A stretch of DNA of 64,000 bases from Pseudomonas crudilactis (GTDB taxonomy: Bacteria > Pseudomonadota > Gammaproteobacteria > Pseudomonadales > Pseudomonadaceae), in assembly GCF_013433315.1 (NCBI RefSeq), contig NZ_WXVV01000019.1, forward strand, positions 91,183 to 155,182. The letters are read 5' to 3'. Made by a program: the position numbers and the translations under genes. The notes below the pieces were generated by a model. The model was not told where the DNA came from, made no database searches, and saw only the letters and a program-made list of their open reading frames with translations. This document shows, in pieces, positions 45,879-55,024 of this stretch (positions are counted from its first letter, which is position 1; each line of letters begins with the position of its first letter).

Positions 45879-46727
45879 ATGGGTTTTTTGCATAAAGTGG
45901 CCTGGCTCGGCGTGATGTTACTGGCCGGTTTCGGCCAGGCCAGCGCCGCCACGACCGCCAAGGATGACAGTCAGGCCGCCATCGCCTTGCTGGAAAAAGC
46001 CCTGGCCTACTACCACGACAACGGCGACAAGGCGTTCGCCGCGTTCAGCCGTCAGGGCGAGTTCGTCGACAAGGATCGCTACGTGTTCGTGCTCGACACC
46101 AAAGGCGTGATGCTCGCCAGCGGTGGGCCTTCAGCAGCGTTGATCGGCCGTGACGTGAGTGAGGTGCTTGGCCCGGATTTGCAGAAAACCTTCAAGGATG
46201 CGTTGAAGGTGCCGGAAGGCAATGGCATCCAGCAGGCCGAATACCGATGGCAGAACTGGTCGGATGGCAAGGTCGAGCGCAAGCACGTGTATTACCAACG
46301 CATCGGCCAGCGGATTCTGGCGGTGGGTTATTACTTACCGCGAGCGTCGGCGGAGCAAGCCAAAGCATTGCTCGACAAAGCGGCCAGCGATTTGGGCAAA
46401 GACGAGAAAGGCACACTGACCGCAATCAATTCGCTCAAGGGCGGCTATTTGCAGGATGACCTGTACGTGTTTGTGGTCGATCTGAACACCCAGCGTTACG
46501 TTGCCCACGGCACCAATCTGCGTTTGATCAACACCGACTTCGGCAAGGTCAAGGATCCGGAAGGCAAACCGGTGGGCGAACCGATTCTGGCGCTGATGGC
46601 CAAGCAGGATGAGGGTGAGTACGAATATCGCTGGAAAAACCCGGTGACCGGCAAGGTCGAGGACAAGCATGCTTATCTGAAGAAGGCCGGGCATTTCCTC
46701 GTGGCCGTCGGTTACTACAGCCCCTGA
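45879..46727 (+). CDS. Secreted tandem Cache-domain protein
   Basis: 282 residues with a cleavable signal peptide (to about 23, FGQASAA). Two similar modules (about 30-145 and 155-282), each with DRYVFVLDTKGVMLASGG / DLYVFVVDLNTQRYVAHG, then RDVSEVLGPDL / TDFGKVKDPEG and a closing RIGQRILAVGYYLP / KAGHFLVAVGYYSP. They match single Cache (sCache_2) sensor domains. There is no transmembrane or output domain after them, so it is a soluble periplasmic binding protein that may hand a ligand to a receptor encoded elsewhere. GAGGGATGCGCT precedes the ATG. Confidence 0.85.
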   Translation: MGFLHKVAWLGVMLLAGFGQASAATTAKDDSQAAIALLEKALAYYHDNGDKAFAAFSRQGEFVDKDRYVFVLDTKGVMLASGGPSAALIGRDVSEVLGPDLQKTFKDALKVPEGNGIQQAEYRWQNWSDGKVERKHVYYQRIGQRILAVGYYLPRASAEQAKALLDKAASDLGKDEKGTLTAINSLKGGYLQDDLYVFVVDLNTQRYVAHGTNLRLINTDFGKVKDPEGKPVGEPILALMAKQDEGEYEYRWKNPVTGKVEDKHAYLKKAGHFLVAVGYYSP

Positions 46728-46740
46728 GCGAAATACTTAC

Positions 46741-46835
46741 CCCTGTGGGAGCGAGCTTGCTCGCGAATGCGGCGTGTCATTCACGATGATGTCGTCTGAC
46801 ACACCGCTTTCGCGAGCAAGCTCGCTCCCACAGGG
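46741..46835. repeat. REPIN, GAGCTTGCTCGCGAA family, outward arms
   Basis: 95-bp inverted pair, CCCTGTGGGAGCGAGC outermost on both sides, with an inner GTGTCA/TGACAC extension of the stem. Between convergent Cache and MFS genes; no other terminator is seen there. Confidence 0.9.
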
Positions 46836-46851
46836 TTTTGTGGTGTTACGG

Positions 46852-48369
46852 TTATTTTGCGCCGTGCTCGCGACCGCGCAGCAGGTTGTTCGGCATCGCA
46901 ATCGCTGCCGCCAGCCCGAGCAACGACACCGCCGCACTCACCCACAACAAATGCCGGAACGTCACCAGCAATTCCGCCCGCAAGGCGTCCTGCGCATCGC
47001 CCGGTGCGGCGTTCAGACCATCCAGCAGGACGTTACCCGAATGCCCTTCGCTCATCAGCGAACTGCTGGCCAGATGGGCGAAACTCGAGTCCTGCAACAG
47101 CGCAAGCAACAACGCCGACATCAACGCCACGCCCACCGCGCCGCCGAGGGAGCGAAACAGGTTGGTGGTGCTGGTGGCCACGCCGATGTCGCGTTGTTCC
47201 ACCGAATTTTGTGTACCGACCAGCGAAGTCGGGAACTGCATGCCGCTGGAAATACCGCAGAGCAACATGAACAGTGCGCTGATCAGCGTCGCCTCCGGTG
47301 GGCTGAACGCCATACCGAGAATCGCGATCGGCATCAGCAGAGCGCCGGTCAGAATCTGCGGTTTGTAACGCCCGGTGATCGACGTGCGCCGGCCGGCGAA
47401 AAATGCACCAATCGGCAACCCCATCGCCAATGGCAACAAGTGCAAAGCGGCGCTGTCAGCTCCGGCACCGGTCACGGTCTGAAAGCGCAGCGGCATCAGC
47501 ACAATCAGCGAAATCGCCTGGAAACTGGTAAAGAAAATCGTGCACCAGCAGAGCAGGGCGTTGCGATTGGCGAACAGGTGCATCGGCAGCAACGGTTCGC
47601 GAGCGCGGCGTTCGTGCCAGACAAACAGCCCCAGCACCACCACTGCACAAGCGAACAAGCCGAGCACTTCAGTGCTGCGCCACGAATGCCCTTGGCCGAC
47701 TTGAGTGATGCCCAACAGCAGGGCGGTCAGGCCGATGATCATCAACAACGTGCCGAGGTAATCGATGATCGGTTTGCGCTGCGGAATCGGCAGGCCACGC
47801 AGATTGCGGCGGGCCACCCACCAGGCACCGAGGCCCAGTGGCAGGTTGATCAGAAATACCCAGCGCCACGACAGGTATTCGGTCATGTACCCGCCAAGCA
47901 CCGGACCGGCAACGCTGGCCACCGCGTACATGCTGCTGAAGTAACCCTGATAACGCCCACGTTCACGCGGCGGCACGATGTCGCCGATGATCGCCTGACT
48001 CACCGAGATCATTCCGCCAGCGCCGATACCCTGAAGGATCCGCGCCAGCACCAGTTGCTCCATGCTCTGCGCCATGCCGCAAAACAACGAGGCAAGGGTG
48101 AACAGGCCCATGCCGAACAGCATCAGTTTGCGCCGCCCGTACAAGTCACCGAGCTTGCCGTAGATCGGCACGGCCACCGTCATCGCGACCATGTACCCGG
48201 AAATCACCCAGGCCAGCAGGCTGACATCCTTGAACTGCGCAGAGATGGCCGGCATCGACACGGCGACGATGGTTTGATCCAGCGCGCCGAGGAAGATCGC
48301 CATCATCAGCGCGACCAGCACGCTGCGAATGGCCGGTTTGGGCGTTTCGGGGTGATTGAGATTGGTCAC
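46852..48369 (-). CDS. MFS transporter, DHA2 (14-TM) family
   Basis: 505 residues, 14 predicted helices. Motif A GKLGDLYGRRKL (GxLaDrxGrkxxl), motif B RILQGIGAGGM, motif C GPVLGGYMTEYLSWRW. EmrB/QacA-type proton antiporter, probably for a hydrophobic compound. Start choice is uncertain: GTG 48369 (VTNLNHPE) places a normal short cytoplasmic N-terminus and lies just after pobA; ATG 48465 would overlap pobA and add a non-homologous stretch. Eighty bases after pobA on the same strand, so perhaps co-transcribed and linked to aromatic acid export. Confidence 0.88.
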   Translation of the reverse strand: MTNLNHPETPKPAIRSVLVALMMAIFLGALDQTIVAVSMPAISAQFKDVSLLAWVISGYMVAMTVAVPIYGKLGDLYGRRKLMLFGMGLFTLASLFCGMAQSMEQLVLARILQGIGAGGMISVSQAIIGDIVPPRERGRYQGYFSSMYAVASVAGPVLGGYMTEYLSWRWVFLINLPLGLGAWWVARRNLRGLPIPQRKPIIDYLGTLLMIIGLTALLLGITQVGQGHSWRSTEVLGLFACAVVVLGLFVWHERRAREPLLPMHLFANRNALLCWCTIFFTSFQAISLIVLMPLRFQTVTGAGADSAALHLLPLAMGLPIGAFFAGRRTSITGRYKPQILTGALLMPIAILGMAFSPPEATLISALFMLLCGISSGMQFPTSLVGTQNSVEQRDIGVATSTTNLFRSLGGAVGVALMSALLLALLQDSSFAHLASSSLMSEGHSGNVLLDGLNAAPGDAQDALRAELLVTFRHLLWVSAAVSLLGLAAAIAMPNNLLRGREHGAK

Positions 48370-48448
48370 GGGCGAGCCTGCGGGCAGTGATGAACCCGCG
48401 CGGCCATCGCGCGCGGGTGGATGCTCGTCAGTGTAAGTCGGTAGCAGG

Positions 48449-49642
48449 CTATTCGATAGCCTCATAAGGAAGTCCGACGTAATTTTCTGCAATGGTTTTT
48501 CGCCCTGCTTCTGAACTGACAAAGTAGTCCAGTTCCGAGGCGCTGATGCGCTGGCTGAAAGCGTCATGATCATCGAAGCGGTGCAGCATCGAGGTCATCC
48601 ACCAGGAAAAGCGCTCGGCTTTCCACACGCGGCGCAGGCAGATTTCCGAGTATTTCTCCAGCAGATCGGTGCGGCCGTCGCGGTAAACTTTCAGCAGAAT
48701 ATTGAACAGCGTACTGACGTCGCTGGCGGCCAGATTCAAACCCTTGGCACCGGTCGGCGGAACGATGTGCGCGGCGTCGCCGACGAGAAACATCCGTCCG
48801 TACTGCATTGGCTCGACGACGAAACTGCGCAGCGGCGCGATGCTTTTTTCGATCGAAGGGCCGGTAACCAGTTTCCCGGCAAGCTCTACTGGCAGGCGAT
48901 TTTTCAATTCATCCCAGAAGCGCTGATCGCTCCAGTCATCGACATTTTCATCCGCCGGCACTTGCAGGTAATAGCGGGTGCGGGTGGCCGAACGCATGCT
49001 GCACAAGGCAAAGCCGCGTTCATGACGGGCGTAGACCAACTCGTCATGCACCGGTGGCGTGTCGGCCAGAATGCCCAGCCAGCCAAACGGATAAACCCGC
49101 TCGAACACTTTCAGACTATCGGCCGGAATCGACTGCCGAGCGACGCCGTGGAAACCGTCGCAACCGGCGATGTAATCGCAATCGACGCGAACGGTTTCGC
49201 CGTCCTTTTCAAAGGTGACAAAAGCTTCGTCGCTTTTCATGCCATGCGGAACGACATGGCTTGCCTGGTAAATCGTCGGTGCACCAGCCTCCCGACGAGC
49301 GGCCATCAGGTCGCGGGTGACTTCGGTCTGGCCGTAGATCATCACGCTCTTGCCGCCGGTCAATGCGTGCAGATCGATGTGCACCTGACGCCCGTCCAGG
49401 GCCAGATCGAAACCGCCATGCACCAGTCCTTCGGCGTCCATGCGCTGACTCACGCCAGCCTGACGCAACAGCTCTACCATGCCTTGTTCAAGCACACCGG
49501 CGCGGATGCGCCCGAGGACATAATCCGGCGTCTGGCGTTCGAGGATGAGGGTGTCGATGCCAGCGTTGTGCAACAACTGGCCCAGGAGCAATCCGGACGG
49601 ACCGGCGCCGATGATGGCGACTTGGGTTTTCAGCGTTTTCAT
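48449..49642 (-). CDS. pobA: 4-hydroxybenzoate 3-monooxygenase
   Basis: 397 residues. FAD/NADPH aromatic hydroxylase converting 4-hydroxybenzoate to protocatechuate. FAD GxGxxG in VAIIGAGPSGLLLG (about 7-20), the DG motif in IAGCDGFHG, and the second FAD motif GDAAHIVPPTGAKGLN. PHBH substrate residues such as Tyr in YGQTEV and RYYLQVP are in place. Length close to P. aeruginosa PobA (394). The start at MKTLKTQ (49642) removes a non-conserved six-residue extension. Divergent from pobR. Confidence 0.97.
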   Translation of the reverse strand: MKTLKTQVAIIGAGPSGLLLGQLLHNAGIDTLILERQTPDYVLGRIRAGVLEQGMVELLRQAGVSQRMDAEGLVHGGFDLALDGRQVHIDLHALTGGKSVMIYGQTEVTRDLMAARREAGAPTIYQASHVVPHGMKSDEAFVTFEKDGETVRVDCDYIAGCDGFHGVARQSIPADSLKVFERVYPFGWLGILADTPPVHDELVYARHERGFALCSMRSATRTRYYLQVPADENVDDWSDQRFWDELKNRLPVELAGKLVTGPSIEKSIAPLRSFVVEPMQYGRMFLVGDAAHIVPPTGAKGLNLAASDVSTLFNILLKVYRDGRTDLLEKYSEICLRRVWKAERFSWWMTSMLHRFDDHDAFSQRISASELDYFVSSEAGRKTIAENYVGLPYEAIE

Positions 49643-49819
49643 TGTTTTTATGACTCGCAAGCTTCACGCGGCCAAGACCGGTGAATGATTTTTATGGATC
49701 GAGTGCTTGCATTTTTCCCTTGCGGGTCTGTCAATTGAAGGTGAAAACTGAGCCGATACCTGTACATTCTGCCAATCGGTGCGATTATCGCCCACAACCC
49801 CGAGGCCTGGATTGAAGTG

Positions 49820-50704
49820 ATGAACAAGCCTGAGCTGCCTTCGATTCCAGTGTTCAAGCTCTACGGTGAAAGCCTGGACTGGCCGACCCCTGACTTGCTG
49901 CACTGTGAAACCATTTCCTCCCGCAGTCGCGAACACGAGTGGGAAATCAAACCCCACCGCCATGCTGATTTGTGCCAGTTACTCTTCGTCTTCAAAGGTC
50001 AGGCAGAGCTTGAGATCGAAGGGCAACGCACGCAACTCGACACCCCGGCCATTCAAGTGCTGCCACCGCTGTCGGTGCACGGCTTTCGTTTTTCCGAAGA
50101 TGTCGAAGGGTTCATCGTTACCCTCGCCACACCGCTGATCAATCATTTGCAGGCGCAACTGGGCGATTCGGTACATGCGTTGGCCAGCGCGGAAAATTAT
50201 CCGGCAAGCCAGGACGGCGATTACCTCAACAGCCTGTTTTCGGCGTTGCAGGCCGAATACAACGGCCATCAACCGGCGCGGGAAATGCTCATGCATTCGC
50301 TGGTCAGCGTGATCATGGTCTGGGTCAGTCGTCAGGCAATCGTGCGGCACAAAGCCAGTCAGCGCCCGCAACGTCAGCGCGAGTACCTCAATGGCTTTAT
50401 TCAATTGGTCGAGGAGACTTATCGCCAGCACGTGAAGGTCGAAGACCTGGCCCATCGCTTGGGCATTTCGGTGTCGCACCTCAACGGCACCTGCCGTGAG
50501 CTGGCCGGGCAGCCGGCGTTGCAGATCATGCATGAACGTCAGTTACTGGAGGCCAAGCGCTTGCTCACCTATACCAGCATGACGATTTACGAGATGTCGG
50601 AGTTGTTGGGGTTTTCCGATCCGACCAACTTCACGCGGCTGTTCCGGCGCAGGGTGGGGATTTCACCAAAGGCCTTCCGCGACAGCCTGAAGGCCGATCA
50701 ATAA
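49820..50704 (+). CDS. pobR: AraC-family regulator PobR
   Basis: 294 residues. N-terminal cupin effector domain with HEWEIKPHRHADLCQLLFVF in two parts (about 38-60), and a C-terminal double HTH (about 195-290; VEDLAHRLGISVSHLNGTC, and LLGFSDPTNFTRLFRR). Pseudomonad PobR activates pobA with 4-hydroxybenzoate. Divergent across 177 bases from pobA, the classical layout. ATG 49820 chosen over GTG 49817. Confidence 0.93.
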   Translation: MNKPELPSIPVFKLYGESLDWPTPDLLHCETISSRSREHEWEIKPHRHADLCQLLFVFKGQAELEIEGQRTQLDTPAIQVLPPLSVHGFRFSEDVEGFIVTLATPLINHLQAQLGDSVHALASAENYPASQDGDYLNSLFSALQAEYNGHQPAREMLMHSLVSVIMVWVSRQAIVRHKASQRPQRQREYLNGFIQLVEETYRQHVKVEDLAHRLGISVSHLNGTCRELAGQPALQIMHERQLLEAKRLLTYTSMTIYEMSELLGFSDPTNFTRLFRRRVGISPKAFRDSLKADQ

Positions 50705-50726
50705 CTCACAGACACCACAAAACCCC

Positions 50727-50815
50727 TGTAGGAGTGAGCCTGCTCGCGATAGCGGTGTGTCAGTCAAACTTTATCTGAATGACACACCGCTATCGCGAGC
50801 AGGCTCACTCCTACA
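50727..50815. repeat. REPIN, GTAGGAGTGAGCCTGCTCGCGAT family, outward arms
   Basis: Near-perfect inverted pair with extended stem (GATAGCGGTGTGTCA / TGACACACCGCTATC), between convergent pobR and a small gene. Confidence 0.92.
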
Positions 50816-50823
50816 GTTGAATA

Positions 50824-51000
50824 TCAGCGCAATGCGTTCAGCGTGGCATTGTGCGGAATGCAGCGCTCGAAGTTGCAGCTCGCATACTCGCGCGGCAGCT
50901 GTCGCAGCTGTTCGACCCGCCAGGCTGCGGTGCCGTACAGCGCCAGCGTGGCGGCGCAAGTAATGAAAATCGCGACGTACCTTCTTGTTTTGATGTTCAT
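50824..51000 (-). CDS. Small membrane/exported protein (58 residues)
   Basis: Not recognised. 58 residues: basic start MNIKTRRY, hydrophobic helix (about 9-27, AIFITCAATLALYGTAA), then a polar tail with two cysteines (YASCNFERCIPHN). AGAGG lies eight bases before the ATG, and the frame uses normal Pseudomonas codons. Looks like a short anchored or secreted protein, possibly with a disulfide in the periplasm. Confidence 0.65.
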   Translation of the reverse strand: MNIKTRRYVAIFITCAATLALYGTAAWRVEQLRQLPREYASCNFERCIPHNATLNALR

Positions 51001-51120
51001 GGCGTGGACCTCTGAACGACATACCCTGCGGTATTACTTTCAGCATAGGTCAGCGGTGGGGAGTTGCCAGCGAGTGTGCTTGAGGATTTAACCGACCATT
51101 CAGCACGCTGATGGACCCTT

Positions 51121-51148
51121 TGTGGGAGCGAGCTTGCTCGCTCCCACA
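51121..51148. repeat. Single REP palindrome
   Basis: TGTGGGAGCGAGC-TT-GCTCGCTCCCACA, a perfect compact palindrome just after the LysR gene end, which may act as its terminator. Confidence 0.8.
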
Positions 51149-51159
51149 GTGGATTGGGT

Positions 51160-52065
51160 TTACAGGCCGATATCCCATTCGGGGCTTTCCGGAAATCTGA
51201 GCACCAGAAAATCCAGCATGCTGCGCAGCGCCGCCGGCATGTGTTTGCGTGAGGCGTACACCGCATAGATGTTCATTTGGCGTGGTTCGGCATGAGGCAG
51301 CAGGCGGACCAGTTCACCGCTGTGAATATGCACACCGGCCTGATACGTCGGCAGCATCGCCACCCCGGCGCCGGCCAGTGTTGCGCGCAATAATGTGCTG
51401 GCCTCGTTGGCGCTGATATTGCCCTGCACCGGTACTGAAACCGGTTCGCCATCCTCTTCGAAATGCCACAGGCTCTTGCCGAAATACGAGTGCGTCAGGC
51501 AGTTGTGTCGGCTCAGTTCCTCGACCCGCAACGGCGCCGGCTGTTCTTGCAGATAAGCCGGCGCGGCACACACCACCGAACGACAAACGGTCAGACGTCG
51601 GGCGATCAGATTCGGGTCGAGATCGTTACTGGTGCGAATCGCCAGATCGATACGCTCATCGACCAGATTCACCGTGCGATCGAGCATTTGCAGATCGATG
51701 CTCACACCGGGATAGCGTTTGACGTAAGCGGCCATCGCATCAGCCAGTTGCGCCTGGCCAAACGAGGTGCTGACGCTGATCCGCAGCAACCCGCGCGGGG
51801 CGTCGTGGGGTTCGCTGACGGCGGCTTGCATGTCCGTTGAGAGTTCGAGCATCTGTCGACAACGCGGCAGAATTTCACTGCCGGCGGCGGTCAGGCTCAA
51901 CTTGCGCGTGGTGCGGTGCATCAGGCGTGCGCCGACCCAATCCTCCAGCTCTGCCAGATAACGTGAAACCACCGGCCGCGAAAGGTCCAGATGATCGGCT
52001 GCTGCCGACTGGCTACCCAGATCCACCACGGTGACAAACACCCGCATTGCTTGGAGACGATCCAT
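51160..52065 (-). CDS. LysR-family transcriptional regulator
   Basis: 301 residues. HTH at about 3-60 (SAAADHLDLSRPVVSRYLAEL around the recognition helix, with VSRYL), effector domain following, with LAGAGVAMLPTYQ near 235. Divergent by 114 bases from a metallo-hydrolase/reductase pair and probably controls it. A normal CrgA/DsdC-like size; ligand unknown. Confidence 0.9.
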   Translation of the reverse strand: MDRLQAMRVFVTVVDLGSQSAAADHLDLSRPVVSRYLAELEDWVGARLMHRTTRKLSLTAAGSEILPRCRQMLELSTDMQAAVSEPHDAPRGLLRISVSTSFGQAQLADAMAAYVKRYPGVSIDLQMLDRTVNLVDERIDLAIRTSNDLDPNLIARRLTVCRSVVCAAPAYLQEQPAPLRVEELSRHNCLTHSYFGKSLWHFEEDGEPVSVPVQGNISANEASTLLRATLAGAGVAMLPTYQAGVHIHSGELVRLLPHAEPRQMNIYAVYASRKHMPAALRSMLDFLVLRFPESPEWDIGL

Positions 52066-52179
52066 GATTTGCCCGCTTTCAGAAACAAACTATGTTCAAG
52101 CATCGCATTTTTTGTACTGAGTCAGGCAACTAAGCTCTGTCCCATCGCCAAGCACGGCATTCGGACACCGGAGCAACAG

Positions 52180-53058
52180 ATGATCGGCTTCACCACACTC
52201 AAACGGGTTCTGCTCGCCACCGCTTCCCTGGGTTTTGCCGCGCATGCCGCCGCTGCCAACCTGACCCTCGATGTCTACAACCCGGGAACAAACGCGATTT
52301 TCCCGGTGACCTCGGTGCTGGTCAGCGGCGAGAAAGACGCGATCCTCGTCGATGCGCAATTCGGCAAATCCCAGGCTGAACAAGTCGTGGAGAAGATTCG
52401 CGCCAGCGGCAAGCATCTGACCACCATCTACATCAGCCATGGCGACCCGGATTACTACTTCGGCCTCGACACCCTGACTCAGGCGTTCCCTGATGCCAAG
52501 GTGCTGGCTTCGCAGCCGACCGTCGACCACATCAATAAAACCGTCGCCGGCAAACTGGCCTTCTGGGGTCCGAAAATGGGCGCCGATGTGCCAGCGAAAA
52601 CCATCGTGCCGGGCGTGCTCAAGGGCGACAGCCTGATGCTCGAAGGGCAGAAATTGCAGGTGGTCGGCCTCGACGGCAAACAGCCGGATCGCAGTTTCGT
52701 GTGGATTCCGGCGCTCAAAGCCGTGGTCGGTGGTGTGGTTGTCGCCGAGAACATCCATGTGTGGATGGCTGACACCCAGACCGCGCAATCCCACGCCGAC
52801 TGGCTGCAAACCCTGCACTCGATCGAAACCCTCAAGCCGAACACCGTGGTGCCGGGTCATTACCTCGGCAACAGCAGCCGTTCGCTGGCCAGCGTGAAAT
52901 TCACCGCCGACTACATTAAGGCTTTCGACGCGGAAACCGCCAAGGCCAAAGATTCCGCCGCACTGATCAACGCGATGAAAAAGCGCTACCCGACACTGGG
53001 TGAGGAAAGCTCGCTGGAGTTGAGTGCGAAAGTCGCCAAAGGCGAAATGCAGTGGTAA
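52180..53058 (+). CDS. Secreted MBL-fold hydrolase-like protein
   Basis: 292 residues with a signal peptide (to about 25, FAAHAAAA). MBL fold: first strand region VTSVLVSGEKDAILVDAQF (split), then the metal motif, which is changed. The expected THxHxDH appears as SHGDPDYYFG, keeping the first His and two Asp but with Asp for the second His and Tyr for the last. A later GHYLG (VVPGHYLG) supplies another His. So it may bind one metal or act differently. Heads a two-gene unit with an NAD(P)-binding reductase 45 bases downstream. Confidence 0.85.
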   Translation: MIGFTTLKRVLLATASLGFAAHAAAANLTLDVYNPGTNAIFPVTSVLVSGEKDAILVDAQFGKSQAEQVVEKIRASGKHLTTIYISHGDPDYYFGLDTLTQAFPDAKVLASQPTVDHINKTVAGKLAFWGPKMGADVPAKTIVPGVLKGDSLMLEGQKLQVVGLDGKQPDRSFVWIPALKAVVGGVVVAENIHVWMADTQTAQSHADWLQTLHSIETLKPNTVVPGHYLGNSSRSLASVKFTADYIKAFDAETAKAKDSAALINAMKKRYPTLGEESSLELSAKVAKGEMQW

Positions 53059-53103
53059 GCCGAATCTGAAAACGCAGCACTCTCAAGCCAACTGGAGAAT
53101 GTC

Positions 53104-53718
53104 ATGAGCAAGATCGCAATCATTGGTGCCACCGGCCGTGCCGGCAGCCAATTGCTGGAAGAAGCCCTGCGTCGTGGCCATAGCGTGACCGCTATCGCCC
53201 GCGACACCTCGAAGATCGGCACGCGTGCCGGTGTGGTCAGCAAGAATGTCGATGTGCTGGATGCCGCAGCGTTGCAAGACGCGGTGGCCGGTCACGATGT
53301 GGTGATCACCGCCGCGCATTTCGCCACCGTGCCAGCGGCGGCGATTGTCGGGCCGGTGAAGCAGGCCGGGGTGAAGCGTTTGCTGGTGGTCGGCGGTGCC
53401 GGTTCGCTGTTGCTGCCGGACGATACGCGAGTGATCGACAGCGCGGGTTTCCCGGCGGAGTACAAAGCCGAAGCCAGTGCGGGTGCGGCGTTTCTTGAGG
53501 CGTTGCGTCAGGAGCAGGATCTGGACTGGACCTTTCTGTCGCCGTCGGCAGAGTTTGTTGAAGGTGAGCGCACAGGAAGTTACCGCGTCGGCCAGGATCA
53601 TCTGCTGGTGAGTGCCGAGGGGCGTAGCTGGATTACCTTTGCCGATTACGCGATTGCGCTGATCGACGAAGTGGAAACGCCGAAGCATTCGCGTCAGCGG
53701 TTTACTGTCGGGTATTGA
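53104..53718 (+). CDS. NAD(P)-binding reductase, atypical SDR (NmrA/YwnB-like)
   Basis: 204 residues. Rossmann motif IAIIGATGRAGSQLLEEA (GxTGxxG type, near the N-terminus), no canonical YxxxK at the usual place. Related to BVR-B/YwnB-like reductases of flavin or quinone substrates. Good ribosome site (TGGAGAATGTC) at its start. Paired with the upstream MBL gene; the joint role is not known. Confidence 0.85.
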   Translation: MSKIAIIGATGRAGSQLLEEALRRGHSVTAIARDTSKIGTRAGVVSKNVDVLDAAALQDAVAGHDVVITAAHFATVPAAAIVGPVKQAGVKRLLVVGGAGSLLLPDDTRVIDSAGFPAEYKAEASAGAAFLEALRQEQDLDWTFLSPSAEFVEGERTGSYRVGQDHLLVSAEGRSWITFADYAIALIDEVETPKHSRQRFTVGY

Positions 53719-53730
53719 ATTAAATCTTTA

Positions 53731-53906
53731 CCCTCACCCCAGCCCTCTCCCGGAGGGAGAGGGGGCCGACCGAGGTGTCTGGCGCTGTACATCGACCTGA
53801 AAAATCCAGTCGATTATGGATTCAAAACCAATCGTTCAGTTCGCTGAACCTCTTCAATATCCCCCGGTCAGTCCCCTCTCCCTCTGGGAGAGGGTTAGGG
53901 TGAGGG
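53731..53906. repeat. 176-bp composite repeat element, copy 1
   Basis: Begins CCCTCACCCCAGCCCTCTCCC (split) and ends with the complement, GGGAGAGGGTTAGGGTGAGGG in part; short hairpins lie at both ends. Internal segment includes CCGACCGAGGTGTCTGG and CGATTATGGATTCA, also found in copy 2 at 58118. Same length and orientation as copy 2. Confidence 0.85.
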
Positions 53907-53914
53907 AAACAGCC

Positions 53915-54796
53915 TCACCGCAAATGCGCCTGCTCAACCAACCAGATCATCAATTCCTCAAGCGGCGGCGATGCCTCGATCCCCGGCGGCACCACCACGT
54001 AATACGCCAACCCCGTCCTCACCTTCAATTCAAACGGCATCACCAGCCGCCCCGCGCGCAAGTCATCGCCGATCAACGACCAGTCGCCAATCGCCACCCC
54101 CGTCCCGTGCGACGCCATCGACATCGCCTGATCCAGCGTTTCGAAATGCTGGCCGCTGCCGATGTTGTTCAGCCGCAGCTCAGCCGCGTTCAGCCACACC
54201 GACCAATCCTGAATATCGTGAGTGGGGTGCAGCAGCAGATGCTGTTGCAGATCTGCCGGTGAGTTCAGCGCTGGCGAGCCCTTAAGCAAAACCGGTGAAC
54301 AGACCGGTGTCAGCTGCTCGTCGAACAGGTGCAGCGCGCCCGGCGAGTTGTCCGGCGGCGGGCCATAGATCACCGCGGCATCGAATTGCTCGCGCTGAAA
54401 GTCCACGCCGTGTTGCAACGAGGCGGTGAGTTTTACCGGTACGTCCGGGCGTTCTTTCTGCCATTGCAGCAAGCGCGGCAGCAGCCAGCGCATCACGCAA
54501 CTGGGCGCCTTGAGTTGCAGGGTTTCGCGCTGCAGACCGATTTGCTCGGTCGCCTCGCTGATCAGGCCGAAGACTTTTTCCACACGGGATAGCCATTCAC
54601 GTCCTTCGGCGGTCAGCGCCAGGCCACGGGCCAGACGGATGAACAGCGGATAACCGAGATGTGCTTCCAGCCCGGCGATCTGCCGGCTCACTGCGCCCTG
54701 GGTGATGTGCAACTGCTCGGCGGCGCGGGTGAAGTTGCAGCACTGCGCAGTGATCAGAAAGGTATGCAGGGCGGGCAGCGGAGGCAGGCGTTTCAT
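53915..54796 (-). CDS. LysR-family regulator, GcvA-like
   Basis: 293 residues. HTH about 6-65 (NFTRAAEQLHITQGAVSRQI), GcvA-type effector domain. Divergent by 228 bases (with a REPIN between) from aruI-ALDH, so the likely regulator of that module. The GcvA subclass commonly controls amino-acid metabolism genes. Confidence 0.9.
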   Translation of the reverse strand: MKRLPPLPALHTFLITAQCCNFTRAAEQLHITQGAVSRQIAGLEAHLGYPLFIRLARGLALTAEGREWLSRVEKVFGLISEATEQIGLQRETLQLKAPSCVMRWLLPRLLQWQKERPDVPVKLTASLQHGVDFQREQFDAAVIYGPPPDNSPGALHLFDEQLTPVCSPVLLKGSPALNSPADLQQHLLLHPTHDIQDWSVWLNAAELRLNNIGSGQHFETLDQAMSMASHGTGVAIGDWSLIGDDLRAGRLVMPFELKVRTGLAYYVVVPPGIEASPPLEELMIWLVEQAHLR

Positions 54797-54895
54797 GGGG
54801 ATCCAAGGTATGACGTGAAGACATGGCTAGTATGACTTTTAATCGATTGTTGCCGCTACCTGCCGACCGTTCAATGAAGCCCATTCCACGGACCC

Positions 54896-54985
54896 TGTGG
54901 GAGCGAGCCTGCTCGCGAAAGCGGTTTCATATTCAACAAAGATGTTGGCTGATCCGACGCTTTCGCGAGCAGGCTCGCTCCCACA
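54896..54985. repeat. REPIN, GAGCCTGCTCGCGAA family, outward arms
   Basis: Inverted pair with TGTGGGAGC at the outer ends, placed inside the divergent LysR-aruI promoter region, unusual for an element that is mostly found between gene ends. Confidence 0.9.
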
Positions 54986-55024
54986 TTGGTTCGGTGTCTT
55001 CAGCGAACAAGAAGGGCAATCGAC

